Shown: positions 8,637 to 17,814, counted from the stretch's first letter. The stretch is DNA of 64,000 bases from Leptotrichia sp. oral taxon 498 (GCF_002240055.1 NZ_CP016753.1:1054001-1118000), one strand, 5' to 3'. Translations and numbers: made by a program. Notes: generated by a model not told the origin, from the letters alone.

Positions 8637-9938
8637 ATGAGTAAAGATATAATGAAAATTGAGTCAATGAAAAATATGACAAAAGTTTTGGAAATAGAAA
8701 AATTGCAAGATCCAAAAATTTTTCATATTTATTTGGCACAGCATATCGGACAAATTTCAAAAGAAACAGTAAAAGTTGGAGATTTTGTAAAAAGATATGA
8801 AAAAATTGGGGAAATGCAAGGAAATATTTCTTCACCTGTTCACTCGCCTGTGTCTGGTCAAGTTATTGATATAAAAGAAATGATTTTGCCAAATAAAAAA
8901 ATGGCTAAAACTATTGTTATAAAAAATGATTTTAAAAATGAAGAAATTGGAAAAGAAAAAAGAGAAATTTCAGAGTTAGAAAATTATAAAAAAGAAGAAA
9001 TTATTGAAATTATTAAAAATAGTGGAATTGTTGGAGAAGGTGGAGCGCAGTTTCCAACTTACGTCAAATATGACATAAAAAATAAAAAAGTTAAAACTTT
9101 TATTATAAACGGCGCAGAATGTGAGCCTTACTTGACTTCGGATTACTCCGTTATTAAAAGTTTTGCAAATGAATTAATAAAGGGTATAAAAATTGTAAAA
9201 TATCTCATCAATCCTAAAAATATCGTGATTGGGATTGAAAAAGAAAATCTGGAATTGAAGCAAATTTTAAAAAAAGCGATTTTGGAAGAAAAGATAAAGA
9301 TTAAAATAAAAATACTTCCAACTTCATATCCACAAGGGAGCGAATTACAACTTATTGCATCAGTTACTGGGAAAAAAATAAAAAAAGGAGAGCTTCCCAT
9401 AAATAAAGGCGTTGTGGTAAGCAACGTAAGCACCGTAAAATCAGTTTACGATGCCTTTTTCAAAGGAGCTCCGCTAGTTGAAAGAATTGTCACTGTTTCA
9501 GGGGAAAATCTAGAAAAAATTGGAAATTATTTGATAAAAATAGGAACACCGCTTGAGTACATAATTAAAATATTGGAGCCGAATGAAAACTCAAAAATCA
9601 TTTTTGGCGGACCTATGATGGGGCAGGAAATATTTGATAAGTCAACGGCAACTATAAAGGGAACCTCAGGAATTTTGTTTTTAAAAAATGAAGGAGAAAT
9701 TGAGAGAAACAACTGTATTTCATGTGGATATTGTGTTGAAGTCTGTCCGATGAATTTAATGCCTTTTGAATTCGCTGAATTTTACGAAAAAAAAGAATAT
9801 AAAATGATGGCAAAAGCTAATATAATGAATTGTATTGAGTGCGGTGCCTGCGAATATGCGTGTCCATCGAGGGTACCTTTGATTGAGAGTATAAAAAATG
9901 GAAAAGAAAATTTAATGAAAATGGAGGTAAATAAATAA
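8637..9938 (+). CDS. rnfC: Rnf complex subunit C (electron transport, NADH-binding)
   Basis: RnfC binds FMN and NADH and passes electrons into the membrane Rnf complex (ferredoxin:NAD+ oxidoreductase). At 433 aa it has an N-terminal barrel-sandwich domain (SSPVHSPVSGQV near 62-73), the FMN/NADH domain with GGAQFPTY and INGAECEPYL (about 135-165), an SLBB-like part, and two 4Fe-4S motifs near the C-terminus (CISCGYCVEVCP and CIECGACEYACP). It shares one base with rnfD (TAATG). Confidence 0.95.
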   Translation: MSKDIMKIESMKNMTKVLEIEKLQDPKIFHIYLAQHIGQISKETVKVGDFVKRYEKIGEMQGNISSPVHSPVSGQVIDIKEMILPNKKMAKTIVIKNDFKNEEIGKEKREISELENYKKEEIIEIIKNSGIVGEGGAQFPTYVKYDIKNKKVKTFIINGAECEPYLTSDYSVIKSFANELIKGIKIVKYLINPKNIVIGIEKENLELKQILKKAILEEKIKIKIKILPTSYPQGSELQLIASVTGKKIKKGELPINKGVVVSNVSTVKSVYDAFFKGAPLVERIVTVSGENLEKIGNYLIKIGTPLEYIIKILEPNENSKIIFGGPMMGQEIFDKSTATIKGTSGILFLKNEGEIERNNCISCGYCVEVCPMNLMPFEFAEFYEKKEYKMMAKANIMNCIECGACEYACPSRVPLIESIKNGKENLMKMEVNK

Positions 9939-11008
9939 TGGAGTTAAAAAATAGTTACACGCCTTATATAAGAACAAGAGATGATATAAAAGCTGTAATG
10001 TTTGACGTAATTTTAGCTCTTACACCGGCAATATTACTCTCACTTTTAGTTTATGGATTATCTTCATTTTTAATCATCGTAATTTGCGTTTTGTCAGCAG
10101 TTTTGACAGAAATTGTTTTTTCAAAAATATTTTTTAACGAAATAACTAGCATAAAAAATTTGTCAGCTATAGTTACGGGAATTTTACTGGCATTTATATT
10201 GGCACCATACACTCCAATTTATGTAGCTGCATTTGGCGCTGCAATGGCGATAATTTTCGGAAAATTAATTTTCGGCGGAATTGGAAAAAATAGATTAAAT
10301 CCCGCTGTTGTAGGAAGAGAGTTTATGACGGTATTTTTTCCGCTTGTTATGACTTCACCTGCGATATGGTCTGGAAATTCACTAAATATTTCAGAATTAA
10401 AAATATTTTCTTTTATAAATAACAACGATTTTACAAATTATTTGGATAAAATGCTGCTAAATCCAACGGGTGCGTTGGGAGAAGCCTCAGTTTTAGCACT
10501 TATTGTGGGGGGAATTTATTTACTTATAAAAAATAGAATTTCTTGGCACATTCCAGTAGCTTTATTCTCTACAGTTTTTATAGTTTCACTTTTTATAAAA
10601 GAGATTGAAATTTCAATGGGAGGTCTTATGCTCACAGGAATTTTTATGGCGACAGATATGCCTACAAGTCCAACATATTCTTTTGGGAAATTTTATTACG
10701 GAATGATGATGGGACTGACAATGGCTATATTTTGGAAACTTGGTATTCAGTTTGAAACATTGTCATATTCAATAATTGTTTTAAATATCTTTTCAAAAAT
10801 GATTAACAAAGTTTTTAGACCTGTAGTTTTTGGTTACAAATTAAATTTAATAAAAAAAATATTTGAAGTTTTAAAAATTTCAGTATTAATATTACTTTTT
10901 GATGTGTTATGGGCGTTTTTACATAGATTTGAGTTAATTCCTTACATCGTGTTTATTTATATTTTTGTAATATCTATAAAACTTATCGCTTCAAAAAAAA
11001 TAAAATAA
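9938..11008 (+). CDS. rnfD: Rnf complex subunit D
   Basis: Integral membrane subunit of Rnf related to NqrB, about 9-10 hydrophobic segments in 356 aa. Family motifs include FGGIGKNRLNPAVVGR (about 110-125) and NPTGALGEAS (about 176-185), the region that aligns with the flavinylation loop; I cannot say which residue carries FMN. The operon ends here with a terminator; rnfG, E, A and B, normally next, are absent from this window. Confidence 0.93.
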   Translation: MELKNSYTPYIRTRDDIKAVMFDVILALTPAILLSLLVYGLSSFLIIVICVLSAVLTEIVFSKIFFNEITSIKNLSAIVTGILLAFILAPYTPIYVAAFGAAMAIIFGKLIFGGIGKNRLNPAVVGREFMTVFFPLVMTSPAIWSGNSLNISELKIFSFINNNDFTNYLDKMLLNPTGALGEASVLALIVGGIYLLIKNRISWHIPVALFSTVFIVSLFIKEIEISMGGLMLTGIFMATDMPTSPTYSFGKFYYGMMMGLTMAIFWKLGIQFETLSYSIIVLNIFSKMINKVFRPVVFGYKLNLIKKIFEVLKISVLILLFDVLWAFLHRFELIPYIVFIYIFVISIKLIASKKIK

Positions 11009-11015
11009 TATAACT

Positions 11016-11052
11016 AAAAGGATTGAATTCTACAAAAATCAATCCTTTTTTT
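11016..11052. terminator. Bidirectional terminator between rnfD and pyrD
   Basis: Stem AAAAGGATTGA / TCAATCCTTTT followed by more T. It serves convergent rnfD and pyrD. Confidence 0.85.
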
Positions 11053-11086
11053 AAAATTTTTATATGTCTGACAGTTCTTTTTCTTT

Positions 11087-12019
11087 TTATAAATATTTTA
11101 GTTTTCCTTTAAATTCTTCGATACTTTTGTATCCTTTTTTTTCCATAATTTCTTTTAATTCACTTGTAATTCTTGAAAATGCACTTACTCCTTCTTTATG
11201 TAAAGTTGTCCCAATTTGAACCATACTTGCACCACATAGAATATGTTCAAATGCATCTCTTCCTGATAAAATTCCCCCAGTTCCAATAATCTGAATACTT
11301 GGCTTTAATCTTTGATAAAAAGCATGAACATTTGCAAGAGCGGTTGGTTTTACATATTCTCCACCAATTCCTCCAAATCCATTTTTAGGTTTTATAACCA
11401 CCTTCTCATCTTCGATTATAATTCCATTTCCAATGCTGTTCACACAGTTTACAAAAGATAGTGGAAATTTGTTAAAAACAGCTGCTGCTTGGTCAAAATG
11501 AACTAAATCAAAATATGGCGGCAATTTTATTCCAAGTGGCTTCTTAAAATATGAAAAAATGTCTGTCAATAGTTTTTCAGTTGTTTCCAAATCGTAAGCT
11601 ATCTGCGGTTTTCCTGGCACATTTGGACACGACAGGTTAAGTTCTGTTATTCCGTCAAAATTACTTTCTTGCACTTTTCTTAACAATGTGTGAGTGTCAT
11701 TTTGCGACATTCCCACAAGTGAAAAGAAAAAGGTTCTTTTGGGATGAGTTTTCTTTAATTCTAATAAATAGTCAAGGTAGTAGTCAAATCCCAAATTAGG
11801 AAGACCCATTGAATTAATACTTCCCAACCTTGTGTCATGGTATCGAGGTTCTGGATTTCCCTCTCTTGGTTCTAGAGTCGCTGTCTTTGTAACAAATGTT
11901 CCAGCTGCAGAATTTAATATTTTCGTCAGTTCATCTTTGTCATAGCACAAAACTCCTGCCGCATTCATAATGCAGTTGTCAAATTCAAAATTCGCAATTT
12001 TTGTCTTTGTAGAAGTCAT
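11087..12019 (-). CDS. pyrD: Dihydroorotate dehydrogenase, class 1A (fumarate type)
   Basis: Oxidises dihydroorotate to orotate in pyrimidine synthesis. At 310 aa it fits the soluble homodimeric 1A class, which uses fumarate. The signature [16 protein letters not shown] (about 128-143) contains the catalytic Cys and the PNVPGKPQ form typical of class 1A; GGIGG and [15 protein letters not shown] provide the phosphate-binding end. No pyrK electron-transfer partner adjoins it, consistent with class 1A. It lies 21 bases after the TPR gene. Confidence 0.93.
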   Translation of the reverse strand: MTSTKTKIANFEFDNCIMNAAGVLCYDKDELTKILNSAAGTFVTKTATLEPREGNPEPRYHDTRLGSINSMGLPNLGFDYYLDYLLELKKTHPKRTFFFSLVGMSQNDTHTLLRKVQESNFDGITELNLSCPNVPGKPQIAYDLETTEKLLTDIFSYFKKPLGIKLPPYFDLVHFDQAAAVFNKFPLSFVNCVNSIGNGIIIEDEKVVIKPKNGFGGIGGEYVKPTALANVHAFYQRLKPSIQIIGTGGILSGRDAFEHILCGASMVQIGTTLHKEGVSAFSRITSELKEIMEKKGYKSIEEFKGKLKYL

Positions 12020-12040
12020 AAATTTAATATCCTTTCTTTT

Positions 12041-13078
12041 TTATTGAATGTGAAGCGCTAATTTATAGTATTCAATAGCATTTTTAAATTGATTCGCTGA
12101 TTCATATAATTTTGCCACTTCGATAATATTTTCATTTTCACACAGATATTTGTTTTCTTTGAAACATTCTTCAGCAATGTCAAATTTCCCAAGTGAAACA
12201 CAGCTTTTACCGTAATTGAATTTTAATTTTTCTTTATCAATTCTGTCCATATAAAATGTAGGTTTTTCTTTTAGATGGGATGTTGCATTAAAAAAGTTAT
12301 TGTAGTTTGAAAATGCAAGTCCATAATTTTTTTCTTGCGTAAAAATATCTCCCAATTTTACAAATGCATCTAAATTATTTTTGTCGGCAAGTAGCGATAA
12401 ATAATGTTTTCTTAATGTTAAATTATCTTTGTAGTAGTCAACTAATTTTTTTTGTGCTTTTTTATCATCATATTCATCAGCTGCAATTTTCCAATTGTTT
12501 TCAGCTAGAGTCAGTTCATTTTTTTCTTCATATAAGTTTCCTAAATAATAATAAGCTTTTGCGTTGTCTTTCGCAGCACTGAAATATTGCTGTGCCAGGT
12601 CAATTTGTCCTAAATCCTTGTAAATTTTGGCAAGTAAAACTTGCGCTTGCTGATCCTGTTCCTGATCCGCTGCAATTTTTAAATTTTCTGTCGCCAAATT
12701 ATTTTTTTTGTATTCATAATAAAGTTTTCCCAAATTGTAATGCGCTTTTTTATTCCCATTTCCAATTGCTAATTTAAAATAATATTCTGCGAGTTCAAAA
12801 TTCGCTTTTTTTCTATAAACTTCACCCAGTTTATTTTGAAACTCAAAATCTCCTCCATCAGCAAGAGGTTTTAAATATTTTTCTGCAATGTTAGTTCTAT
12901 CATCTTTTAAGAATATGTCAAAAAGCAATAAAAATGCTTCTCTATTCCCAGATTTTGTCGCCTTTTTTAAATATTTTTCAGCTAAAACAAAATCCCCTTT
13001 TTCAAAGTATCTTTTTCCTTCTTCAAAAAAACGTCCCAAATCATTATTATCTAAATTTTCCAAATTAATCCCTTCCAT
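12041..13078 (-). CDS. TPR/Sel1-like repeat protein
   Basis: Cytoplasmic 345-aa protein built almost wholly of helical repeats of about 35 residues, with the pattern A..Y...A...G...A...LG.LY repeated about eight to nine times (GDFVLAEKYLKKA, ANFELAEYYFKLA, IDLAQQYFSAA). Such repeats bind other proteins; no catalytic domain is present. Start ATG at 13078 has AGGTG 6 bases upstream. It probably shares the promoter at 13109-13137 with pyrD. Confidence 0.85.
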   Translation of the reverse strand: MEGINLENLDNNDLGRFFEEGKRYFEKGDFVLAEKYLKKATKSGNREAFLLLFDIFLKDDRTNIAEKYLKPLADGGDFEFQNKLGEVYRKKANFELAEYYFKLAIGNGNKKAHYNLGKLYYEYKKNNLATENLKIAADQEQDQQAQVLLAKIYKDLGQIDLAQQYFSAAKDNAKAYYYLGNLYEEKNELTLAENNWKIAADEYDDKKAQKKLVDYYKDNLTLRKHYLSLLADKNNLDAFVKLGDIFTQEKNYGLAFSNYNNFFNATSHLKEKPTFYMDRIDKEKLKFNYGKSCVSLGKFDIAEECFKENKYLCENENIIEVAKLYESANQFKNAIEYYKLALHIQ

Positions 13079-13108
13079 AATCATCACCTATTTTAATTTA
13101 TATTAAAA

Positions 13109-13137
13109 TAATTATAACAAAAAAAAGTGAGAATATC
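13109..13137 (-). promoter_or_regulatory. Promoter of the TPR-pyrD operon
   Basis: Read leftward: TTGATA, 17-base spacer, TATAAT, 31 bases before the TPR start codon. Confidence 0.7.
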
Positions 13138-13169
13138 AACAGATTGAGTGATGAAATATTAAATTATAT

Positions 13170-14260
13170 TTATTTTTTTTCAAAAGAAAAAATCAATGAT
13201 AATTTCTCCAAAATAAAATCATTATTTCTTCTATCTTTTATTGCAAGTCTAAAAAAATTTTTATTCAAAAAAATAAAATTTGAAGCATCTCTAATTAAAA
13301 TTCCATGTTCCAGCATCTTTTCCTGTAATTTTTTTGAGTTCATTCCTTTTTTTATTTTTGCTAGAATAAAGTTTACTTCTGTTTCAAAAACTTCAAGTTC
13401 TTTAATTTTTGATAATTGTTCAAACATATATTTTTTTTCCAACTGTATCCAATTTTCTGTTTTTTTTATATATTCTAAATCATCAATTACGTAAGTTCCA
13501 GCAATTTCAGCAAGGCTGTTGACGCTCCACGGCTCTTTTTTAGCGTTTACTTTAAAAATGTCTTCTTTGTCAAAAAAAATTCCATATCCAAGTCTTAATC
13601 CAGGTATTGCAAAAAATTTCGTAAATGCTCGGATTATAAATAAATTTTTTTTATCAATTTTTGTCTGTGCAATTGTTTTTTCCTTCCAATTTTCAACAAA
13701 TTCAATAAATGCTTCATCCACAAGAAGTTTTGTATTTTTTTGTTACACTTTTCCAAAATTTTTTCCATTTCATCTCTTTGTAAAAATTTTCCCGTCGGAT
13801 TATTTGGATTACAAATTATAACCAAATCATAATTTTTTTCCATTTCCATCTCAAATTTTTTTTGATTAAATTTAAAATTTTCCTTTTCTTCAAGTTTAAA
13901 ATATTGAATCGCAACATCATCTTTCAAACTTTTTACCGCTCTTTCATATTCTCCAAAAGTTGGTGCCGCAATCAAAACTTTTTTTGGATTTAAAACTTTT
14001 GTAATTAAAAATATAATTTCTGTTGCCCCATTTCCCAAAATTATATTTTCTAAATGAACGCCATTTTTTTTTGCAATTTTTTTTCTCAGCTCAAAATAGT
14101 CGGGGTCAGGATATTTTTCCAGAGTCTCCAAATTTTCTAAAATAACTTTTTTTAAGTTTTCTGATATCCCAAATGGATTGATATTTGAACTGTAATCTAG
14201 TATGTTTTTAATTTTTCTTTCTCTAAAAATTTTATAAATATTTCCACCATGAAAATCCAT
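13170..14260 (-). pseudogene. Class II-type PLP aminotransferase (CobD/HisC-like), frameshifted
   Basis: Fold-type I PLP enzyme resembling threonine-phosphate decarboxylase or histidinol-phosphate aminotransferase; the opening HGGN, DYSSNINPFG and YPDPD favour CobD. The N-terminal half (14260 down to about 13740) has GNGATE and NPNNPTGK. The rest lies in another frame with DEAFIEF and TKFFAIPGLRLGYG, where Lys of FTK is the expected PLP lysine. One extra A in the A7 run at 13735-13741 (coding strand) joins them into about 363 aa, the usual length. AAGGAGG precedes the start. Real loss or a homopolymer error; other cobalamin genes are absent here. Confidence 0.83.
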
Positions 14261-14406
14261 ATCTCCTCCTTATTATAAAAAAGTATATCAAAATTTTGAT
14301 TTTTTATCCATAAAAGTAAAAATAATTTTTTAGTGCTCTTAAACTCTTTTATTTTAAGAGGTTTTTTAAAAATTAAGAAAAACACAAAAAAAATTTAAAA
14401 AAAGTG

Positions 14407-14435
14407 TTGACAAAAAAGAATAATTATGATATTAT
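14407..14435 (+). promoter_or_regulatory. tRNA operon promoter
   Basis: TTGACA, 17-base spacer, TATTAT, about 50 bases upstream of the first tRNA. Confidence 0.75.
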
Positions 14436-14485
14436 ATTTCTTGTCCAATAGGTATTAAGAAAATAAAAAACTTATTACTTAGGAG

Positions 14486-14562
14486 CGGTGTATAGCGCAG
14501 TTCGGTAGCGCACCTGCCTTGGGAGCAGGGGGTCGTAGGTTCAAATCCTACTACACCGACCA
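14486..14562 (+). tRNA. tRNA-Pro (anticodon UGG)
   Basis: Cloverleaf with acceptor CGGTGTA / TACACCG, anticodon loop CTTGGGA in stem CCTGC/GCAGG, T arm GTAGG-TTCAAAT-CCTAC, and encoded CCA. Confidence 0.97.
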
Positions 14563-14568
14563 CTAATT

Positions 14569-14644
14569 GCGGGAGTAGCTCAGTTGGTAGAGCGTCAGCC
14601 TTCCAAGCTGAATGTCGCGAGTTCGACCCTCGTCTCCCGCTCCA
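14569..14644 (+). tRNA. tRNA-Gly (anticodon UCC)
   Basis: Acceptor GCGGGAG / CTCCCGC, anticodon loop CTTCCAA in stem TCAGC/GCTGA, encoded CCA. Confidence 0.97.
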
Positions 14645-14681
14645 TTTTATTTGAAAATTAAAATAAAACTTTCATATATAT

Positions 14682-14758
14682 GGTGATCGTAGTTCAGTTG
14701 GTAGAGCGCCAGTTTGTGGCACTGGTTGTCGCGGGTTCAAGTCCCGTCGATCACCCCA
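14682..14758 (+). tRNA. tRNA-His (anticodon GUG)
   Basis: Acceptor GTGATCG / CGATCAC with the His-specific extra G at -1 facing C73. Anticodon loop TTGTGGC in stem CCAGT/ACTGG. CCA is encoded. Confidence 0.97.
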
Positions 14759-14764
14759 TGATAT

Positions 14765-14840
14765 GAGCCATTAGCTCAGTCGGTAGAGCACTTGACTTTT
14801 AATCAAGGTGTCACTGGTTCGATCCCAGTATGGCTCACCA
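14765..14840 (+). tRNA. tRNA-Lys (anticodon UUU)
   Basis: Acceptor GAGCCAT / ATGGCTC, anticodon loop CTTTTAA in stem TTGA/TCAA, encoded CCA. Confidence 0.97.
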
Positions 14841-14855
14841 TTTAAAAAAATTTTT

Positions 14856-14939
14856 GCGAGAGTGGCGAAATTGGCATACGCACTAGACTTAGGATCTAGC
14901 GTCTTTGACATGTGGGTTCGAGTCCCACCTTTCGCACCA
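14856..14939 (+). tRNA. tRNA-Leu (anticodon UAG), prophage attachment target
   Basis: Acceptor GCGAGAG / CTTTCGC (one G-U pair), anticodon loop CTTAGGA in stem CTAGA/TCTAG, long variable arm, encoded CCA; 84 bases. Its last 11 bases lie in the 15-bp sequence repeated at the other end of the prophage. The gene stays intact because the phage restores the 3' end. Confidence 0.97.
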
Positions 14940-14943
14940 TAAA
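14929..14943 (+). repeat. attL: attL core (15-bp direct repeat)
   Basis: CTTTCGCACCATAAA, the tRNA-Leu 3' end. The same 15 bases recur at 62528. The phage arm CCACACG follows at 14947-14953. Confidence 0.92.
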
Positions 14944-14963
14944 AGCCCACACGAAATAGTGGA

Positions 14964-16319
14964 TTAGTTTAGTAATATCAGCACTTCTAAAGGTTGATAT
15001 TTTTTTATTTTTACCTTTTTTATCAACATTCTGAACATCAAAAATAAATTATACCTGTCTGTTTCGTCCATATTTTCAAGCACTTCTTTTAAAATTTTTA
15101 TATTGTCCATTTTTTCTTCGCTTATTGTCTTGTCTTTTATTATTCTATCAATATCATTTAAGGAATCTTCAAATATTCGTTTTCTATTTTTGAGTTCCTC
15201 AAGTTTATCATTTAATTCAAATTCATTTATCAATTCTTTTGCAAATAATTCTAAATATTTAGTTCTTTCTTTATCTATTTTTTTAATTTGTTTATCTATA
15301 TTCTCTCTATCTTTTGTATATTTTTCTAAATTAGGTTTTTCATTCAAAAACTCTAATTCTTTTAAGTTTAATAATTTATGTATTATAAACTTTTCAGCCT
15401 TATTCATAGATATTGCTTTTTTACATTTGTCACATCTATAATTAACACCATTTTTGAACATTTTACCGCCACAGGTACACTCTAATATACCTGTGAATAA
15501 AAACTTTCCTTCTTTACGTATTACACGTTGTTTAAATAACATTTGACGTTGTACTTCCCTAAAAACTTCTTCACTTATTAATGCTTTGTGATTTCCTTTA
15601 AATATCGTTATTTTTTTGTTTATTTTCACTTCTCCAGTATTAATATTATTTTCTTTTCTTCCGTACATCAGATTTCCAATATAAAATTCATTTTGCAAAA
15701 TCCATTTGACAGATGAAATGTTTTTGTTGAAAATATTTGCTGTTTCAGATAGACTTTTAGTATTTAAGTATGTGTTAAAAATGCTTATAACATCTTCAGA
15801 AGTTTCAGGATCTATTGTAATATTGTTGTGTTCATCTTTTTTATAACCAATCGGAATAGTTCCGCCTTGCCATATTCCGGCTTTGGCTCTAGCCCATTTG
15901 TTTGATTTCACTCTCATTGATATTTGCTTTCTTTCGTAATCTGCCAATACAGCGAATATTTGAAAGAACAGCATACCAGTAGGGGTTGTTGTATTTATTT
16001 CAGACTGTGAAATGGATACAAATTTTATATTGCTTTTTTGCAGCTCTAAAACAAAATTTAACATAGTTAAAGTTATACGAGAGATACGGGAGCTCTCATA
16101 AACTACAAGCACATCAAACGATTTCTTTTTGATTTCTTGCTGTAGTTTAAGAAAGCCTTCACGATTATCGTTGCCTCCGCTCTCCACATCCTGTATAACT
16201 TCCTTGAGCTTATAACCGCTCATTTTACAAAAATCTTCACATTTTCTTATCTGAAACTCAAGTGAACGCCCCTCTTCCTGAATTTCTGTACTAACTCTTG
16301 CATATATAATTGCTTTCAT
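14964..16319 (-). CDS. int: Large serine recombinase, phage integrase
   Basis: Catalyses attP x attB recombination through a serine-DNA intermediate. 451 aa with the family order: catalytic domain (about 1-145) with the nucleophile Ser in YARVSTE (residue 10), ESSRISR and an Arg-rich second motif; recombinase domain (about 150-260, GTIPIGYKKDE, SSVKWILQNEFYIG); zinc ribbon (about 280-310, C-x-C ... CDKCKK); then a coiled coil (about 315-410) that normally controls directionality. It is the last gene of the leftward early operon and lies against attL. The rebuilt attP is a dyad of about 48 bp, as serine integrases need. Confidence 0.95.
   Translation of the reverse strand: MKAIIYARVSTEIQEEGRSLEFQIRKCEDFCKMSGYKLKEVIQDVESGGNDNREGFLKLQQEIKKKSFDVLVVYESSRISRITLTMLNFVLELQKSNIKFVSISQSEINTTTPTGMLFFQIFAVLADYERKQISMRVKSNKWARAKAGIWQGGTIPIGYKKDEHNNITIDPETSEDVISIFNTYLNTKSLSETANIFNKNISSVKWILQNEFYIGNLMYGRKENNINTGEVKINKKITIFKGNHKALISEEVFREVQRQMLFKQRVIRKEGKFLFTGILECTCGGKMFKNGVNYRCDKCKKAISMNKAEKFIIHKLLNLKELEFLNEKPNLEKYTKDRENIDKQIKKIDKERTKYLELFAKELINEFELNDKLEELKNRKRIFEDSLNDIDRIIKDKTISEEKMDNIKILKEVLENMDETDRYNLFLMFRMLIKKVKIKKYQPLEVLILLN
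14974..15008 (+). terminator. Phage-supplied terminator for the tRNA operon
   Basis: Stem AATATCA / TGATATT followed by TTTTTTATTTTT on the + strand, 35 bases after tRNA-Leu and lying inside the 3' end of the integrase gene. It mimics the native terminator displaced to 62555. On the - strand it lacks a T run. Confidence 0.65.
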
Positions 16320-16391
16320 TTACTTTCTCCTTTTGTCCTGTTCTGCTTTAATTTTGTATAATAGTTTTAATACCTCTTCTTTGTTTTTCAT
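16320..16391 (-). CDS. Very small phage ORF, 23 aa
   Basis: MKNKEEVLKLLYKIKAEQDK... ends directly at the integrase start codon (TAA then ATG) and starts 7 bases after GGAGG. Two in-frame ATGs just upstream are too close to that site. Predicted as one charged helix. It may be a real peptide or a coupling leader for the integrase. Confidence 0.45.
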   Translation of the reverse strand: MKNKEEVLKLLYKIKAEQDKRRK

Positions 16392-16393
16392 CA

Positions 16394-16585
16394 TCATTCC
16401 TCCATTTCTGTCATATCAAGGTAATTCGATATGACACAATCTTTCAAAATGTGTTTAGCAGTTTCTTCAAATGTTGAACTGCTAAAACTTTCATCTTCTA
16501 TTTCTTCTCTACCAATATAAACTTTTGCTATATATCTTATTTCATTTTCAATTTTGATTTTGTGTATTTCAGCATATTTTATCAT
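16394..16585 (-). CDS. Phage protein of unknown function, 63 aa
   Basis: Starts MIKYAEIHKI and overlaps the upstream gene by 4 bases (ATGA), so it is translationally coupled. The first half is beta-prone (IENEIRYIAKVYIG), the second helical and acidic. Not recognised. Confidence 0.7.
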   Translation of the reverse strand: MIKYAEIHKIKIENEIRYIAKVYIGREEIEDESFSSSTFEETAKHILKDCVISNYLDMTEMEE

Positions 16586-16824
16586 TGATCCATCCTTTTC
16601 CAGTCCTCAACTTCCTCTTCTGTTTTTAGGACTTGGAAACCTGTTTCTATATTATCCCATAACCAAGCTTCGAATTCTTCTTTCAGCTTTTTCTCATCAT
16701 TTATTATTTCTTCCGCCTCTTTCTCTGTATAGCCGTAATCTTCGACTAAATCTATAACTTCAGCATTTGTAGAGTAGACATTTGCGTTGCTATTCGCATA
16801 AAATCCTACCTTGTATTTACTCAT
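16582..16824 (-). CDS. Phage protein of unknown function, 80 aa
   Basis: Acidic protein beginning MSKYKVGFYANSNANVYSTN and then helical with many Glu (YTEKEAEEIINDEKK). It overlaps neighbours by 4 bases on both sides. It resembles small early proteins next to YopX genes, but no named family is recognised. Confidence 0.7.
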   Translation of the reverse strand: MSKYKVGFYANSNANVYSTNAEVIDLVEDYGYTEKEAEEIINDEKKLKEEFEAWLWDNIETGFQVLKTEEEVEDWKRMDQ

Positions 16825-17231
16825 TTGTTCTCCTCCAATAATTCAAGATTTTCATAAATATTTCCTAAAATTTCAAAATCATTACTGTCAAATCCACGAT
16901 TGAAAATATAAATATAATTCTCTCCGTCAATTAAACTAGCAATAAAAGCTCCCTCTTTGAATTTAACAACTGTTTTATACCAAGTTGATATCCCGCCTGG
17001 TTTAACTAATACAATATCCCCCTCATAAATTTCTTTGCTGTTTTTGTCTTTTAATCCTGTATATTGCATTAACTCAACATCATCAAAGCTCACTCTTCTT
17101 AAAAGATATGCATTAATAAATTCATTCTTTTTTAAACATCGTATAGTTTTATCTGTAAAATCCATTGTTTTGACATTTTCCATTTTCTTGTCTTCTTTAA
17201 GCCAAGCTCTGAATTTTATTTCTTTACTCAT
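16821..17231 (-). CDS. YopX family phage protein
   Basis: 136 aa with the YopX pattern: N-terminal KEIKFRAWLKEDKKM, then LMQYTGLKDKNSKEIYEGDIV (split motif near 76-96) and a small beta domain to the end. YopX proteins are common in Firmicute and Fusobacterium phages; their biochemical role is not established. GGAGG lies upstream of the ATG at 17231. Confidence 0.88.
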   Translation of the reverse strand: MSKEIKFRAWLKEDKKMENVKTMDFTDKTIRCLKKNEFINAYLLRRVSFDDVELMQYTGLKDKNSKEIYEGDIVLVKPGGISTWYKTVVKFKEGAFIASLIDGENYIYIFNRGFDSNDFEILGNIYENLELLEENK

Positions 17232-17270
17232 TTTATCCTCCTTTTTCTCTCAAACATTCCCTCACTTTAA

Positions 17271-17777
17271 TTATTTTACCAATAAACTTTGAGTTGTTTC
17301 TAAATGCACTCCTGGAATTTCTACCCCATTTTTAATTTCTTTTTTTATTTCGTTTTTTTCAATTTTTATAGAACTAATATGCGTTATAAATTTTTGCGGA
17401 ATTAAATTTTCATCTTCAATAATTAGTGATGGCATGTTATTTCTAATTGTGAATGTTCCTGTTGCAGTTTCTATTTTCTTAGTGTCAAGTTTTTGCATCG
17501 CTCCAAGGATTAATTCCTTGAACATTTTTTTCTTTTCGTTTGCATATTTTGCTTTTTTAGAATAAAAATCAGCAATTTCTTTGCACTTTTCTTCTTTTGC
17601 TTCAAGTTCTTTTAATATCAGCTCTAACTGCTCCGATTTTTCTTCTAAAAGCAATTCTATACTTTCTTTTGTGTCATTTATTGTTTTTTCGTCTAATTCG
17701 TTATTTTCGCTGTCTAAAAAATTTGCAATATTATTTATTTCTTTTAACTCGTATTTTATTAAATTTAAATTGCTCAT
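17271..17777 (-). CDS. Siphovirus Gp157-type protein
   Basis: 168 aa. Residues 1-100 are a long charged helix pair (many Glu/Lys, ELILKELEAKEEKCKEIADF). The C-terminal part has beta strands around TGTFTIRNNMPSLIIED and IPGVHLETTQSLLV. This order matches Gp157, first linked to phage resistance in Streptococcus thermophilus phage; it sits beside SSB and ERF genes, as is usual, so a recombination role is plausible. Confidence 0.85.
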   Translation of the reverse strand: MSNLNLIKYELKEINNIANFLDSENNELDEKTINDTKESIELLLEEKSEQLELILKELEAKEEKCKEIADFYSKKAKYANEKKKMFKELILGAMQKLDTKKIETATGTFTIRNNMPSLIIEDENLIPQKFITHISSIKIEKNEIKKEIKNGVEIPGVHLETTQSLLVK

Positions 17778-17814
17778 ATCTTCCTCCTATTTTGCTCACA
17801 TTCCCCTTTTTTAT

